NCBI GenBank assembly: GCA_017412605.1
Contig: JAFPWY010000003.1
Location: 62,001 to 126,000, forward strand
Reading direction: 5' to 3'
From: Fibrobacter sp.
GTDB lineage: Bacteria; Fibrobacterota; Fibrobacteria; Fibrobacterales; Fibrobacteraceae
DNA: 64,000 bases
The notes beneath the pieces were generated by a model. It was not told the DNA's origin and did no database searches. It worked only from the letters and a program-made list of their open reading frames with translations. Positions 26,053-33,675 of this stretch are shown here, piece by piece. The position numbers and the translations under genes were made by a program. The stretch's first letter is position 1, and every line of letters begins with the position of its first letter.

Positions 26053-27675
26053 ATGTGGAATGAAAAGCATATGACGAAACTGGAAGGCCTCCTGGCTCAG
26101 GCCCAGGCGGCCGGTGGTGCGGCACGTGTCGATAAGCAGCACCAGTCTGGTAAGTTTACTGCACGTGAGCGCATGGAAATGCTGTTTGATGCAGGCACCT
26201 TTGTCGAAATTGGCGCTCTCCGCAAGTCCAGCAACCGCGTCCTTAAAGAAAGCAAGGTTATTTTGGGCGACGGTGTCGTGACGGGTTATGGCAAGGTGAA
26301 TGGCCGCCTTGTTTTTGCTTCTTCTCAAGATTTTACCGTGGGTGGCGGTGCCTTGGGCCAGTGCCACGCCGAAAAGATTTGCCGCGTTTTGGATATGGCC
26401 GTCGAGGCCGGTGCCCCGTTTGTCGCGCTGAACGATAGTGGTGGAGCCCGCATTGACGAAGGCGTGTTCTCGCTCGCCGGTTATAGCGCCATCATGGCCC
26501 GCAACGTGTGGGCTTCGGGTGTGATTCCCCAGATTGCCGTGATTATGGGCCCCTGCGCTGGTGGTGCCTGCTATTCTCCGGCTCTGAGCGACTTTATCTT
26601 CATGACCAAGCAGACGAGCCAGATGTTCCTGACTGGCCCGGCCGTCGTGAAGCAGGTGATGGGCGAAAACATTACCGCTGCCGAACTGGGTGGCGCTCCG
26701 GTGCATACTTCCAAGTCTGGCGTGGCTCACTTCATGTACGACGACGACAAGTCCTGCCTCGAAGGCGTGCGCAAGTTGCTGAGCTACTTGCCGCAGAGCA
26801 ACCGCAAGGGATCTGCCGAATGCAGCTGCAAGTTTGCCGAAGCCGCCAAGAATGATGAAGCGGGCTTCTTCAAGAAGTTGTTCTCCAAGGCCGAAGCAAG
26901 CGATGTGGCTGCTTCGTTCGACAACAGCGCAACAATCCAGGACATTGTTCCGGATAACTACAAGCAGGCCTACGACGTGAAGGCGGTGATTGCCGCCTTT
27001 GCCGATGTCGACAGCTTCTTCGAAGTGCAGAGCGACTGGGGCAAGAACGTGGTGATCGGTTTTGCTCGCTTGGATGGTGAAGTTGTTGGTATTGTTGCGA
27101 ACCAGCCCAAGGTGCTCGCGGGTTCCTTGGATGTGGACGGTTCCGACAAGGCTGGCCGTTTCGTGCGCTTCTGCGATGCGTTCAACATTCCGCTTCTCGC
27201 GCTTGTTGACGTTCCGGGGTACATGCCGGGTTCCAAGCAGGAATACTCGGGCATTATCCGCCACGGTGCAAAGCTCCTGTACGCCTTTGCCGAAGCGACC
27301 GTGCCGAAGGTGACGCTGATTCTGCGCAAGGCCTTCGGTGGTGCTTACATCGCCATGAACAGCAAGGACGTGGGTGCCGACTACGTGTTCGCCCTCCCGA
27401 TTGCCCAGGTGGCCGTGATGGGTGCCGAAGGTGCCGTGGAAATCATCAACAAGAAGGAAATCGCTGCGGCTCCGGATCCGGTGGCTGCCCGTGCTCAGTG
27501 CATTGCCAAGTACGAAGAAGAACTGATGAACCCCTACGTGGCCGCCTCCATGGGCGTGGTCGACGAGGTCATCCGTCCTGCCGACGTGCGCAAGCGCCTG
27601 GTGACTGCTTTTGACGCCTTGAAGACCAAGGAACAGAAGAGACACTGGAAAAAGCACGCCAACATCCCGCTGTAA
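26053..27675 (+). CDS. Acyl-CoA carboxylase carboxyltransferase subunit (PccB/MmdA type)
   Basis: 540 residues, typical of the family. Both crotonase-like halves are present: FTVGGGALGQCHAEKI, LNDSGGARIDEGV and IMGPCAGGACYSPAL in the N-half, and VDVPGYMPGSKQEYSGIIRHGAKLLYA and RKAFGGAYIAMNSKDVGADY in the C-half. Such subunits transfer carboxyl between biotin and propionyl/methylmalonyl-CoA (or acetyl-CoA). In a succinate-forming anaerobe, methylmalonyl-CoA decarboxylase alpha is the likely role (inference). No biotin carrier or other subunit lies nearby. It has its own promoter and terminator and interrupts the thi cluster. Confidence 0.9.
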   Translation: MWNEKHMTKLEGLLAQAQAAGGAARVDKQHQSGKFTARERMEMLFDAGTFVEIGALRKSSNRVLKESKVILGDGVVTGYGKVNGRLVFASSQDFTVGGGALGQCHAEKICRVLDMAVEAGAPFVALNDSGGARIDEGVFSLAGYSAIMARNVWASGVIPQIAVIMGPCAGGACYSPALSDFIFMTKQTSQMFLTGPAVVKQVMGENITAAELGGAPVHTSKSGVAHFMYDDDKSCLEGVRKLLSYLPQSNRKGSAECSCKFAEAAKNDEAGFFKKLFSKAEASDVAASFDNSATIQDIVPDNYKQAYDVKAVIAAFADVDSFFEVQSDWGKNVVIGFARLDGEVVGIVANQPKVLAGSLDVDGSDKAGRFVRFCDAFNIPLLALVDVPGYMPGSKQEYSGIIRHGAKLLYAFAEATVPKVTLILRKAFGGAYIAMNSKDVGADYVFALPIAQVAVMGAEGAVEIINKKEIAAAPDPVAARAQCIAKYEEELMNPYVAASMGVVDEVIRPADVRKRLVTAFDALKTKEQKRHWKKHANIPL

Positions 27676-27695
27676 TAGCGAAGAAGGTGTTTTGC

Positions 27696-27727
27696 AAAAC
27701 TCTCGGCCTCGTTGGCTGGGAGTTTTT
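27696..27727 (+). terminator. Terminator after the carboxyltransferase gene
   Basis: AAAACTC..GGCC pairs imperfectly with GGC..GGGAGTTTTTT around a 5-nt loop, ending in a T run. Confidence 0.7.
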
Positions 27728-27728
27728 T

Positions 27729-27848
27729 GTTGTAGAGACTAGAGGCTAGGGGCTAGAGGCTAGAGTAGATAATCGCGGCGAAGCCGTGATATTTTTCCCT
27801 AACCCCTAGATTCTAGCCCCTAACCCCTAATCACTAATTCTATATTTA
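27729..27848. repeat. Palindromic heptad-repeat element with GC hairpin
   Basis: Left arm: five units of type TAGAGGC (27733-27767). Centre: CGGCGAAGCCG (27776-27786), then GTGATATTTTTCC. Right arm: six units with CTA in fixed phase (type CCCCTAA) from about 27797. The centre and right arm closely resemble 54511-54563. Confidence 0.85.
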
Positions 27849-27877
27849 CCTCCGAAAAATTTCATAAAGAAGGCTTT

Positions 27878-28645
27878 ATGGACGACAAATTGGTTATCGG
27901 CGGGCATGAATTTACTTCCCGCTTTATCCTGGGCTCGGGAAAATACTCCCTCAAGTTGATTGAAGCCGCGGTGCGCGATGCGGGGGCACAGATTGTGACC
28001 CTGGCGGTGCGCCGTGCGAATACGAAGGACCACGAGAATATTCTGGATTACATCCCGAAGGGCGTGACGCTGTTGCCGAATACGTCCGGCGCCCGCACCG
28101 CCGACGAGGCGGTCCGCATCGCGCGCCTTTCCCGCGAACTCGGCTGCGGTGATTTCGTCAAGATCGAAATCATGCGCGACACGAAGTACCTGCTTCCCGA
28201 TAACTACGAGACAATCAAGGCGACCGAAACCCTCGCGAAGGAGGGTTTCGTGGTGATGCCGTATATGTACCCGGATTTGAACGTGGCGCGCGACCTCGCT
28301 AACGCGGGTGCCGCAGCCGTGATGCCGCTTGCCGCCCCGATTGGTAGCAACAAGGGCCTTTCCACACGTGAGTTCATCCAGATTCTGATTGATGAAATTG
28401 AATTGCCCATCATTGTGGATGCGGGTATCGGCAAGCCTTCCGAAGCCTGTGCCGCGATGGAAATGGGTGCTGCCGCCATCATGGCGAATACGGCGCTTGC
28501 CACTGCGGGCGACTTGCCGCTGATGGCTCAGAGTTTCAAGCTTGCCATCGAGGCGGGTCGCAAGGCCTACCTCGCAGGCCTTGGGCGCGTTCTCACGCGC
28601 GGCGCTTCCGCGTCCGACCCGCTCACGGGATTCTTGAGAGATTAG
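27878..28645 (+). CDS. thiG: Thiazole synthase ThiG
   Basis: 255 residues. Family blocks visible: [26 protein letters not shown]-like [45 protein letters not shown] with the Schiff-base Lys, [19 protein letters not shown] and [24 protein letters not shown]-barrel enzyme joining DXP, dehydroglycine and ThiS-thiocarboxylate. AGAAGG lies upstream of the ATG. The thiH gene begins 83 nt after the stop, across a short repeat. Confidence 0.97.
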   Translation: MDDKLVIGGHEFTSRFILGSGKYSLKLIEAAVRDAGAQIVTLAVRRANTKDHENILDYIPKGVTLLPNTSGARTADEAVRIARLSRELGCGDFVKIEIMRDTKYLLPDNYETIKATETLAKEGFVVMPYMYPDLNVARDLANAGAAAVMPLAAPIGSNKGLSTREFIQILIDEIELPIIVDAGIGKPSEACAAMEMGAAAIMANTALATAGDLPLMAQSFKLAIEAGRKAYLAGLGRVLTRGASASDPLTGFLRD

Positions 28646-28657
28646 AAACGAGATTCG

Positions 28658-28722
28658 ACATAAGGTCACTGAGCTGGTTGGTGAGCTTGTCGAACTAGCC
28701 GAAGTGCTTTGTCGAAGGATCT
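28658..28722. repeat. GAGCTTGTCGAA-type interspersed palindromic repeat
   Basis: Contains CACTGAGCTGG, GGTGAGCTTGTCGAAC and GAAGTGCTTTGTCGAAGG, forming overlapping inverted repeats (CACT/AGTG ends). A related copy, CTGAGCCTGCCGAAG, lies at 32819-32833 inside a gene. Sits between thiG and thiH. Confidence 0.6.
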
Positions 28723-28728
28723 AATAAA

Positions 28729-29994
28729 ATGAATTCAGAAAGAAAAGACAACAACTACCTGTTCGATTCCGGAAACCTTTCGGAAGACGCTCTCGCGAAG
28801 AAGCACCGCATAGAGACGGATCCGAGCGCCCGCACGAACATCATGGATTACCTGCCCGGCATGGAAGTCATTCAGTCGGACATTGCCGACAAGGTCCTCT
28901 CCGAATCCGAGAACTACGATTACAGCAAGTACACCGGCAAGGACGTGAAGCGCGCGCTCGAACATGAACGCTGCACGCTCGAAGATTTCAAGGCGCTCCT
29001 TTCTCCGGCGGCCGCCCCGTACCTGGAGCAGATGGCCGCGAAGGCGAAAATCGAGACGAGCAAGCACTTCGGCAACAACGTCTATTTCTTCACGCCGCTC
29101 TACATCGCGAACTATTGCGAAAACTACTGCGTCTATTGCGGGTTCAACTGCTACAACCACATCAAGCGCATGCAGCTTACGATGGAGCAGATTGAGCACG
29201 AGATGAAGGTCATTGCCGACAGTGGCATGGAAGAAATCCTGATTCTCACCGGCGAAAGCCGCGCGAAGAGCAGCGTGGAATACATCGGCGAGGCTTGCAA
29301 ACTCGCACGCAAGTATTTCCGCATGGTGGGCGTGGAAGTCTACCCGGTCAATGTCGACGAATACCGCTATTTGCATGAATGCGGCGTGGACTACGTGACC
29401 GTCTTCCAGGAAACCTACGACAAGGTACGTTTCGAAAAGCTCCACCTGCTGGGCCACAAGCGCGTATTCCCATACCGCTTCGACTCGCAGGAACGCGCCC
29501 TCATGGCGGGTATGCGCGGTGTCGCGTTCTCCGCACTCCTCGGCCTCTCGGACTTCCGCCGCGATGCGCTTGCATCCGCGCTGCACGTGTATTACTTGCA
29601 AAAGAAGTACCCGCATGCCGAGATGAGTCTCAGCTGCCCGAGGCTGCGCCCTATCATCAACAACGACAAGATTGACCCGCTCGACGTTCACGAGAAGGAA
29701 CTCTGCCAGGTGCTCTGCGCCTACCGCATATTCCTCCCGTTCGTGGGCATCACGGTCTCGAGCCGCGAAAGCAAGGAATTCCGCAACGGCATCGTGAAGA
29801 TTGCAGCAACCAAGGTTTCCGCTGGCGTTTCGACGGGCATTGGCGACCACGAAAGCAAGTACAGCGGTCACGATGACGGGGAAGGTGGCGACGAGCAGTT
29901 TGAAATCAACGACTCTCGTAGCTTTAACGCCATGTACAGCGACATCTCGGGCGAAGGTTTACAGCCCGTGCTGAACGATTACCTTTACGTGTAG
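28729..29994 (+). CDS. thiH: 2-iminoacetate synthase ThiH (radical SAM tyrosine lyase)
   Basis: 421 residues. The radical SAM cluster motif C-x3-C-x2-C is in NYCENYCVYCGFNC (about 130-143). ILILTGESRAKSSVEYIGEA, VEVYPVNVDEYRYLHECGVD and SLSCPRLRPI are further ThiH blocks. It cleaves tyrosine to dehydroglycine for ThiG; oxygen-sensitive, consistent with an anaerobe. The longer N-terminus compared with E. coli ThiH is seen in other anaerobes. thiE follows 9 nt later. Confidence 0.95.
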   Translation: MNSERKDNNYLFDSGNLSEDALAKKHRIETDPSARTNIMDYLPGMEVIQSDIADKVLSESENYDYSKYTGKDVKRALEHERCTLEDFKALLSPAAAPYLEQMAAKAKIETSKHFGNNVYFFTPLYIANYCENYCVYCGFNCYNHIKRMQLTMEQIEHEMKVIADSGMEEILILTGESRAKSSVEYIGEACKLARKYFRMVGVEVYPVNVDEYRYLHECGVDYVTVFQETYDKVRFEKLHLLGHKRVFPYRFDSQERALMAGMRGVAFSALLGLSDFRRDALASALHVYYLQKKYPHAEMSLSCPRLRPIINNDKIDPLDVHEKELCQVLCAYRIFLPFVGITVSSRESKEFRNGIVKIAATKVSAGVSTGIGDHESKYSGHDDGEGGDEQFEINDSRSFNAMYSDISGEGLQPVLNDYLYV

Positions 29995-30003
29995 GACTTG
30001 CTT

Positions 30004-30633
30004 ATGCGCAAAAATCTCGATATGACGCTTTACTTTATCACCGACAGCACTTGCGTTCCCGAAGAACGCTTCTTGCCCGTGGTGGAGGCTGCTTGCAAAG
30101 GCGGCGCGACGATTATCCAGCTGCGCGAAAAGGACAAGTCTACACGGGAGTACATGCGGCTTGCTACGGCGACGCACGAAATTACCGCCCGTTATGGAAT
30201 CCCGCTGATTATCGACGACCGCGTGGACGTGGCGCTTGCCATCGGTGCGGAAGGCGTACATGTGGGGCAGAGCGACATGCCGGCGCATCTGGCTCGCAAG
30301 CTCATGGGTGATGACAAGATCGTGGGTGTTACGGCCAAGACGGTGCCGCAGGCGCTCGAAGCTTACGAGCAGGGTGCGGATTACTTGGGCTGCGGTGCAA
30401 TTTACCCCACGACGACTCACGTAAACACGGTCATTACCCCGGTAGAAACGCTCAAGGACGTTGTGAAGGCCGTGCCCATTCCCGTAAACGCCATCGGCGG
30501 GCTCAACAAGGACAACATCTTTGTGCTGAAGGGCTCCGGCATCGCGGGAATCTGCGTAGTATCTGCCATCATGAAGGTGGCCGACCCCGAGACTGCTACC
30601 CGCGAACTCAAGCAAGCGTTCTTGGAGCTGTGA
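30004..30633 (+). CDS. thiE: Thiamine-phosphate synthase ThiE
   Basis: 209 residues. Seen: LYFITDSTCVPEE, ATIIQLREKDKSTREY (pyrophosphate/thiazole site), PLIIDDRVDVALAIGAEGVH, VGQSDMPA, DYLGCGAIYPTTTH and VNAIGGLNKDNI. It couples HMP-pyrophosphate with the thiazole phosphate. The ATG at 30004 is 9 nt after the thiH stop; a TTG two codons earlier is an alternative. Likely the end of a thiG-thiH-thiE transcript. Confidence 0.95.
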   Translation: MRKNLDMTLYFITDSTCVPEERFLPVVEAACKGGATIIQLREKDKSTREYMRLATATHEITARYGIPLIIDDRVDVALAIGAEGVHVGQSDMPAHLARKLMGDDKIVGVTAKTVPQALEAYEQGADYLGCGAIYPTTTHVNTVITPVETLKDVVKAVPIPVNAIGGLNKDNIFVLKGSGIAGICVVSAIMKVADPETATRELKQAFLEL

Positions 30634-30665
30634 GCTATGAGCAATGAGGCTCGAGGCCCGAGATT
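30634..30665. repeat. Short heptad-repeat segment
   Basis: GAGCTAT/GAGCAAT/GAGGCTC-type units and GAGGCCCGAG between convergent thiE and the M23 peptidase gene. Confidence 0.5.
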
Positions 30666-31655
30666 CTAATTTTTGCTTCCGTGCAGTTTCAACCCGATCC
30701 GTAGCGGGGCGTCTTTATTGAGATTGTTGATTCTGCAGAGCGACTCAACAGAAATATTGAACCAGTTGGCGATATCCCCGAGGGTGTCGCCTTTCTTGAC
30801 CACATAATAATTGTATTTCTTGAGTTTGTTCTGAATATTCCGGTGGGCGATAGTGGCTTTTTTTATCGAAAACTTTTCTACGCCTTTTTTCAAAGACCAG
30901 TGCGGAAAGTCAATGACGGTGGCGGGATCGATATTGACTTCGCCATAACGGATTTCGAAGTGGAGATGCGCTGCCGAGGATTTGCCTGTGCTGCCAGCCA
31001 GTCCGACGATATCTCCGGGATAGACGTAATCGTCGACTTTCTGCAATCTTTCGGACAAGTGTCCGTAAACGGTTTGGAGCCCGTTCTCGTGTTCCACGAT
31101 GATGTAGTGCCCGTATCCACCCGCATTGTACCTTGACATGATGACTCTGCCCGGCAACGCTGCGACGACAGGTTCGTTCTTGATGACGTTCACGTCGACA
31201 CCCCTGTGCAGGCGGTGGTCTCGGATTCCGTAAGGGGAGCCGACCAGAGCCTCGTGCGTGATTGGCACAAGCATCGTGGAAAGGTCGAGGTAGATGTCTA
31301 TGGGTTTCTTTTTTTGTTCGACCTTGGGTGCGGCCGGACGCTTTTCTCCGACGACTTCGTACTTGACTCCCTTCTTTTCCATGAGGATGGCCTTGGTGAA
31401 GGCCTTGGGGTCGTTTGCGTCAATCAGGACCTTGTCCGAACCCTTGCTGCTTTTTTTGCCTTTGCTCTTTGCCGGGCTGGATTTCTTTGCGGGCTTCTTC
31501 TTTGCCGTGCTTTTGCTTTTGTCCTGGACCGAACTCTTCTCGTCCTTCTTTGCTCCGGTAGTAGCCGCGGCTTCTGCGGGCGTGGCTATGCACGCTAGCG
31601 AAAGCACTATGGGGGCGAGAATGCTGCCTAGGGCTACTTTCCGGAAAAACTGCAC
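30666..31655 (-). CDS. M23 family metallopeptidase with C-terminal LysM domain
   Basis: 329 residues from a GTG start at 31655, chosen because GCAGGAG lies 6 nt upstream and a signal peptide (ALGSILAPIVLSLACIATPAEA) follows at once. Residues about 35-90 form a Lys/Ser/Ala-rich linker. Residues about 150-260 are the LytM/M23 fold: HRGVDVN (zinc His, Asp), GYGHYIIVEHENGLQTVYGH and HLHFEIR (zinc ligands present). The C-terminus has LysM: YYVVKKGDTLGDIANWFNIS. It probably cleaves or remodels peptidoglycan in the periplasm. Starts 16 nt after the DUF486 stop. Confidence 0.92.
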   Translation of the reverse strand: MQFFRKVALGSILAPIVLSLACIATPAEAAATTGAKKDEKSSVQDKSKSTAKKKPAKKSSPAKSKGKKSSKGSDKVLIDANDPKAFTKAILMEKKGVKYEVVGEKRPAAPKVEQKKKPIDIYLDLSTMLVPITHEALVGSPYGIRDHRLHRGVDVNVIKNEPVVAALPGRVIMSRYNAGGYGHYIIVEHENGLQTVYGHLSERLQKVDDYVYPGDIVGLAGSTGKSSAAHLHFEIRYGEVNIDPATVIDFPHWSLKKGVEKFSIKKATIAHRNIQNKLKKYNYYVVKKGDTLGDIANWFNISVESLCRINNLNKDAPLRIGLKLHGSKN

Positions 31656-31671
31656 GGTAAACTCCTGCGGG

Positions 31672-32043
31672 CTACCTGAGGAATGCGAAGAACACCGCGG
31701 CGACAATCAGCACGAAGGCGACGATGTGGTTCCACTGGAGCGCTTCGTTGTTGAATACCGTGGTCGCGATGACCGTGAATACGGTGATGGAGATGGCTTC
31801 CTGGATGACCTTGAGCTGCATGAGGCTGAACGGCCCGCCATTGATGCGGCTGCCGATGGTGTTTGCTGGGATCATGAAGAAGTACTCGATGAGGGCCACG
31901 CCCCACGATGCGAGAATCACGAGGATGAGCGGCCAGTCGGTGCTGATGTGCATTTCCTTCAGCTTGAGGTTGCCGTACCAGGCGGCGGTCATGAACACGT
32001 TGCTGATGATGAGGAGGATGATGGTAAAAATTCCGGCTTTCAT
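31672..32043 (-). CDS. DMT-superfamily small membrane protein, DUF486
   Basis: 123 residues with four hydrophobic helices. MTAAWYGNLK, DWPLILVILASWGVALIEYF, PANTIGSRINGGPFSLMQLK and VIQEAISITVFTVIATTVF match the DUF486 family of small drug/metabolite-type membrane proteins. Function unknown. The ATG is directly preceded by a heptad array. Next to the M23 peptidase gene in one orientation, 16 nt apart. Confidence 0.9.
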   Translation of the reverse strand: MKAGIFTIILLIISNVFMTAAWYGNLKLKEMHISTDWPLILVILASWGVALIEYFFMIPANTIGSRINGGPFSLMQLKVIQEAISITVFTVIATTVFNNEALQWNHIVAFVLIVAAVFFAFLR

Positions 32044-32183
32044 ATGTTTAGTAGGAAGTTAGAAGTTGGAAGTAGGAAGTGGTTTAGGTATGAGGTCGGT
32101 CGCCGGGGGCTCCCTTTGAGCCATGAGCAGTGAGCAATATATAGCATAAATTCAGCATTACTACGTCCCTCATTGCTCATCGC
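32044..32183. repeat. Mosaic heptad-repeat element
   Basis: Four units of type GTAGGAA (32049-32077), then GAGGTCGGTCGCC, then GAGCCAT/GAGCAGT/GAGCAAT units (32118-32138). Finally inverted CTCATTG/CTCATCG/CTCACTG units (32169-32189) run into the last codons of the DUF4416 gene. Confidence 0.78.
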
Positions 32184-32750
32184 TCACTGCTGATTTCTCA
32201 GCCTATACGGCTTTCCCGTGCTCATCTGGTAGGCGAGGCGGGCGCGGACTTGTTCCAAATATTGGATATACTTTTCGCTCTGGTAATCGCGGTAGGTCCA
32301 ATCGAAGGCGTGGAAATGCCCGTCCTGGAAGTACAGCGTGGGCTCCACGAAAATTCCGCGTTGCATGTACACGCGCTGGCGCTGGTCCTTGGTGGTGGCG
32401 AGGAAAAACTGCCCGAGCGTCATGTAGCCCGGGTCGAGGTTCACAGGCCGCAACCCCGGAGTGCCGTTCTTTTCGGCGATTTCGAGCTCGATATCGTTTG
32501 TCCAGAGCTTGATGTCTACGATGGTTTCGCGTTCCACCAGGTTCTCGTAGCTAAAGAACGCACGGACGGGTGCTGTGCCGATTTCGTCGACATAGTAGTT
32601 GGTGAACGTGAAGGGGAAGGGGTCGAGGTTCAGGTCCTCGGGGCCGAACTTTTCGCGCAAAGTCTCCCGTACCGATTCGACCGCCTGCGAATCTTTTGCG
32701 AGGATGCCCACGATAATCTTCACCTTGGCCGGTGTCCTGAGTTCGCCCAT
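32184..32750 (-). CDS. DUF4416 family protein
   Basis: 188 residues. Start PAKVKIIVGILAKDSQAV, middle PFTFTNYYVDEIG and DIKLWTNDIELEIA, then LDPGYMTLGQFFLATTKD and FDWTYRDYQSEKYI, the pattern of DUF4416 proteins found in Nitrospirae, FCB and delta-proteobacteria. Cytoplasmic, function unknown. The last codons lie in heptad-repeat DNA. The start is 26 bp from the divergent glutaminyl cyclase gene, with a TAAATT box 7 nt upstream. Confidence 0.85.
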   Translation of the reverse strand: MGELRTPAKVKIIVGILAKDSQAVESVRETLREKFGPEDLNLDPFPFTFTNYYVDEIGTAPVRAFFSYENLVERETIVDIKLWTNDIELEIAEKNGTPGLRPVNLDPGYMTLGQFFLATTKDQRQRVYMQRGIFVEPTLYFQDGHFHAFDWTYRDYQSEKYIQYLEQVRARLAYQMSTGKPYRLRNQQ

Positions 32751-32757
32751 GCCAAGT

Positions 32758-32763
32758 AATTTA
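32758..32763 (-). promoter_or_regulatory. -10-like box, start-proximal (DUF4416)
   Basis: TAAATT ends 7 nt before the ATG at 32750. It abuts the opposite-strand box at 32765 with one base between them. Confidence 0.45.
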
Positions 32764-32764
32764 G

Positions 32765-32770
32765 TAATTT
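32765..32770 (+). promoter_or_regulatory. -10-like box, start-proximal (glutaminyl cyclase)
   Basis: TAATTT ends 6 nt before the ATG at 32777; divergent partner of the box at 32758-32763. Confidence 0.4.
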
Positions 32771-32776
32771 TACGCC

Positions 32777-33580
32777 ATGAGCATTTTCAACCGAAGTTTT
32801 CTTTTGGTGATAAGATCCCTGAGCCTGCCGAAGGGATCCTCTCTCGTATCTCGTCTCCTGCCTCTTGTCTTATTACTCTCGTCTCTCGTATTCGCCGAAA
32901 CCCCGCGCGTTGTGCCGACCATTGTGGATTCCGTTTCGCACGAGACGTCCCATTTTACGCAAGGCCTTTTCTTTGATGGCTCCGATTTGATCGAAAGTAC
33001 GGGCCAGTATGGCGGCTCGGGACTTTACCGCCGCACGCTCGAAGGGAAAATCCTCGATTCCGCGCGCCTTGTCGAACGCTATTTCGGCGAGGGTTCCGTG
33101 GCCGTGGGGGAGGACATCTTCTACCTCACTTGGAAATCGAAAAAAGCGTTTATCTACAATCGCAAGCCGTTCAAGGCGAAGGGCGAGTTCCGCATCCCGA
33201 CAGAAGGATGGGGGCTTACGTATTGGCACGACGCCCTGCTCATGAGCAACGGCTCGGATGAACTTTTGAAAATCGCCCTGGGCGGCTTCTATGTCACCGG
33301 GACCATCAGCGTGACCGACGGGGACAAGCCTGTGCCCATGCTCAACGAACTGGAAGTGGTCGGGAACACCCTCTACGCCAACATCTGGCAGACTGCGCTA
33401 ATCGCCGTCATTGAACTCCCCAGCGGCAAGGTCGTCAAGTATCTGGATTTCTCCGCCAAGGCCAAGGACGTGAAAAAACGCTATCCCTCCGCCGACGTGC
33501 TGAACGGAATTGCCTACGACGGCAAGACCCTGTGGGTCACAGGGAAAAACTGGCCGCAGATTTACAAGATAAAGTTTTAG
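32777..33580 (+). CDS. Glutaminyl-peptide cyclotransferase (plant/bacterial type), secreted
   Basis: 267 residues. The mature part begins about residue 41 and has SHETSHFTQGLFFDGSDL, ESTGQYGGSGLYR, PTEGWGLTYWHDALLMSNGS and LNELEVVGNTLYANIW, diagnostic of PF05096, a five-bladed propeller that cyclises N-terminal Gln to pyroglutamate. The signal peptide is unusual. Codons 13-21 lie in an inverted repeat of the CTGAGCCTGCCGAAG type, and codons 22-38 lie in seven tandem 7-nt units (32841-32889), giving LVSRLLPLVLLLSSLVFA. No SD; a TAATTT box ends 6 nt upstream. Confidence 0.9.
   Translation: MSIFNRSFLLVIRSLSLPKGSSLVSRLLPLVLLLSSLVFAETPRVVPTIVDSVSHETSHFTQGLFFDGSDLIESTGQYGGSGLYRRTLEGKILDSARLVERYFGEGSVAVGEDIFYLTWKSKKAFIYNRKPFKAKGEFRIPTEGWGLTYWHDALLMSNGSDELLKIALGGFYVTGTISVTDGDKPVPMLNELEVVGNTLYANIWQTALIAVIELPSGKVVKYLDFSAKAKDVKKRYPSADVLNGIAYDGKTLWVTGKNWPQIYKIKF
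32814..32838. repeat. REP-like palindrome inside the signal-peptide coding region
   Basis: GATCCCT and AGGGATC arms flank GAGCCTGCCGA. Same family as the copy at 28658-28722. Confidence 0.65.
32841..32889. repeat. Seven heptad units inside the signal-peptide coding region
   Basis: Seven consecutive 7-nt units, consensus CTCTCGT (three exact copies, four variants), without any frame-breaking change. Confidence 0.8.
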
Positions 33581-33623
33581 AAAATTTTCCAGACAAAATT
33601 GGCTGTAAAAACGTCTATAGCAA

Positions 33624-33645
33624 CAGACGGGCATGCGCCCGTTTG
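33624..33645 (+). terminator. Weak terminator-like hairpin after glutaminyl cyclase
   Basis: ACGGGC / GCCCGT arms (33627-33642) with a 4-nt loop and only three following Ts. Confidence 0.35.
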
Positions 33646-33675
33646 CGAACCGGCGCGTTCCGGAATGGGAAAAAT

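Noticed and set aside
26017-27657. 546-codon frame antisense to the carboxyltransferase gene
   Set aside because: The plus strand has unmistakable carboxyltransferase motifs; the antisense frame is a by-product of codon bias.
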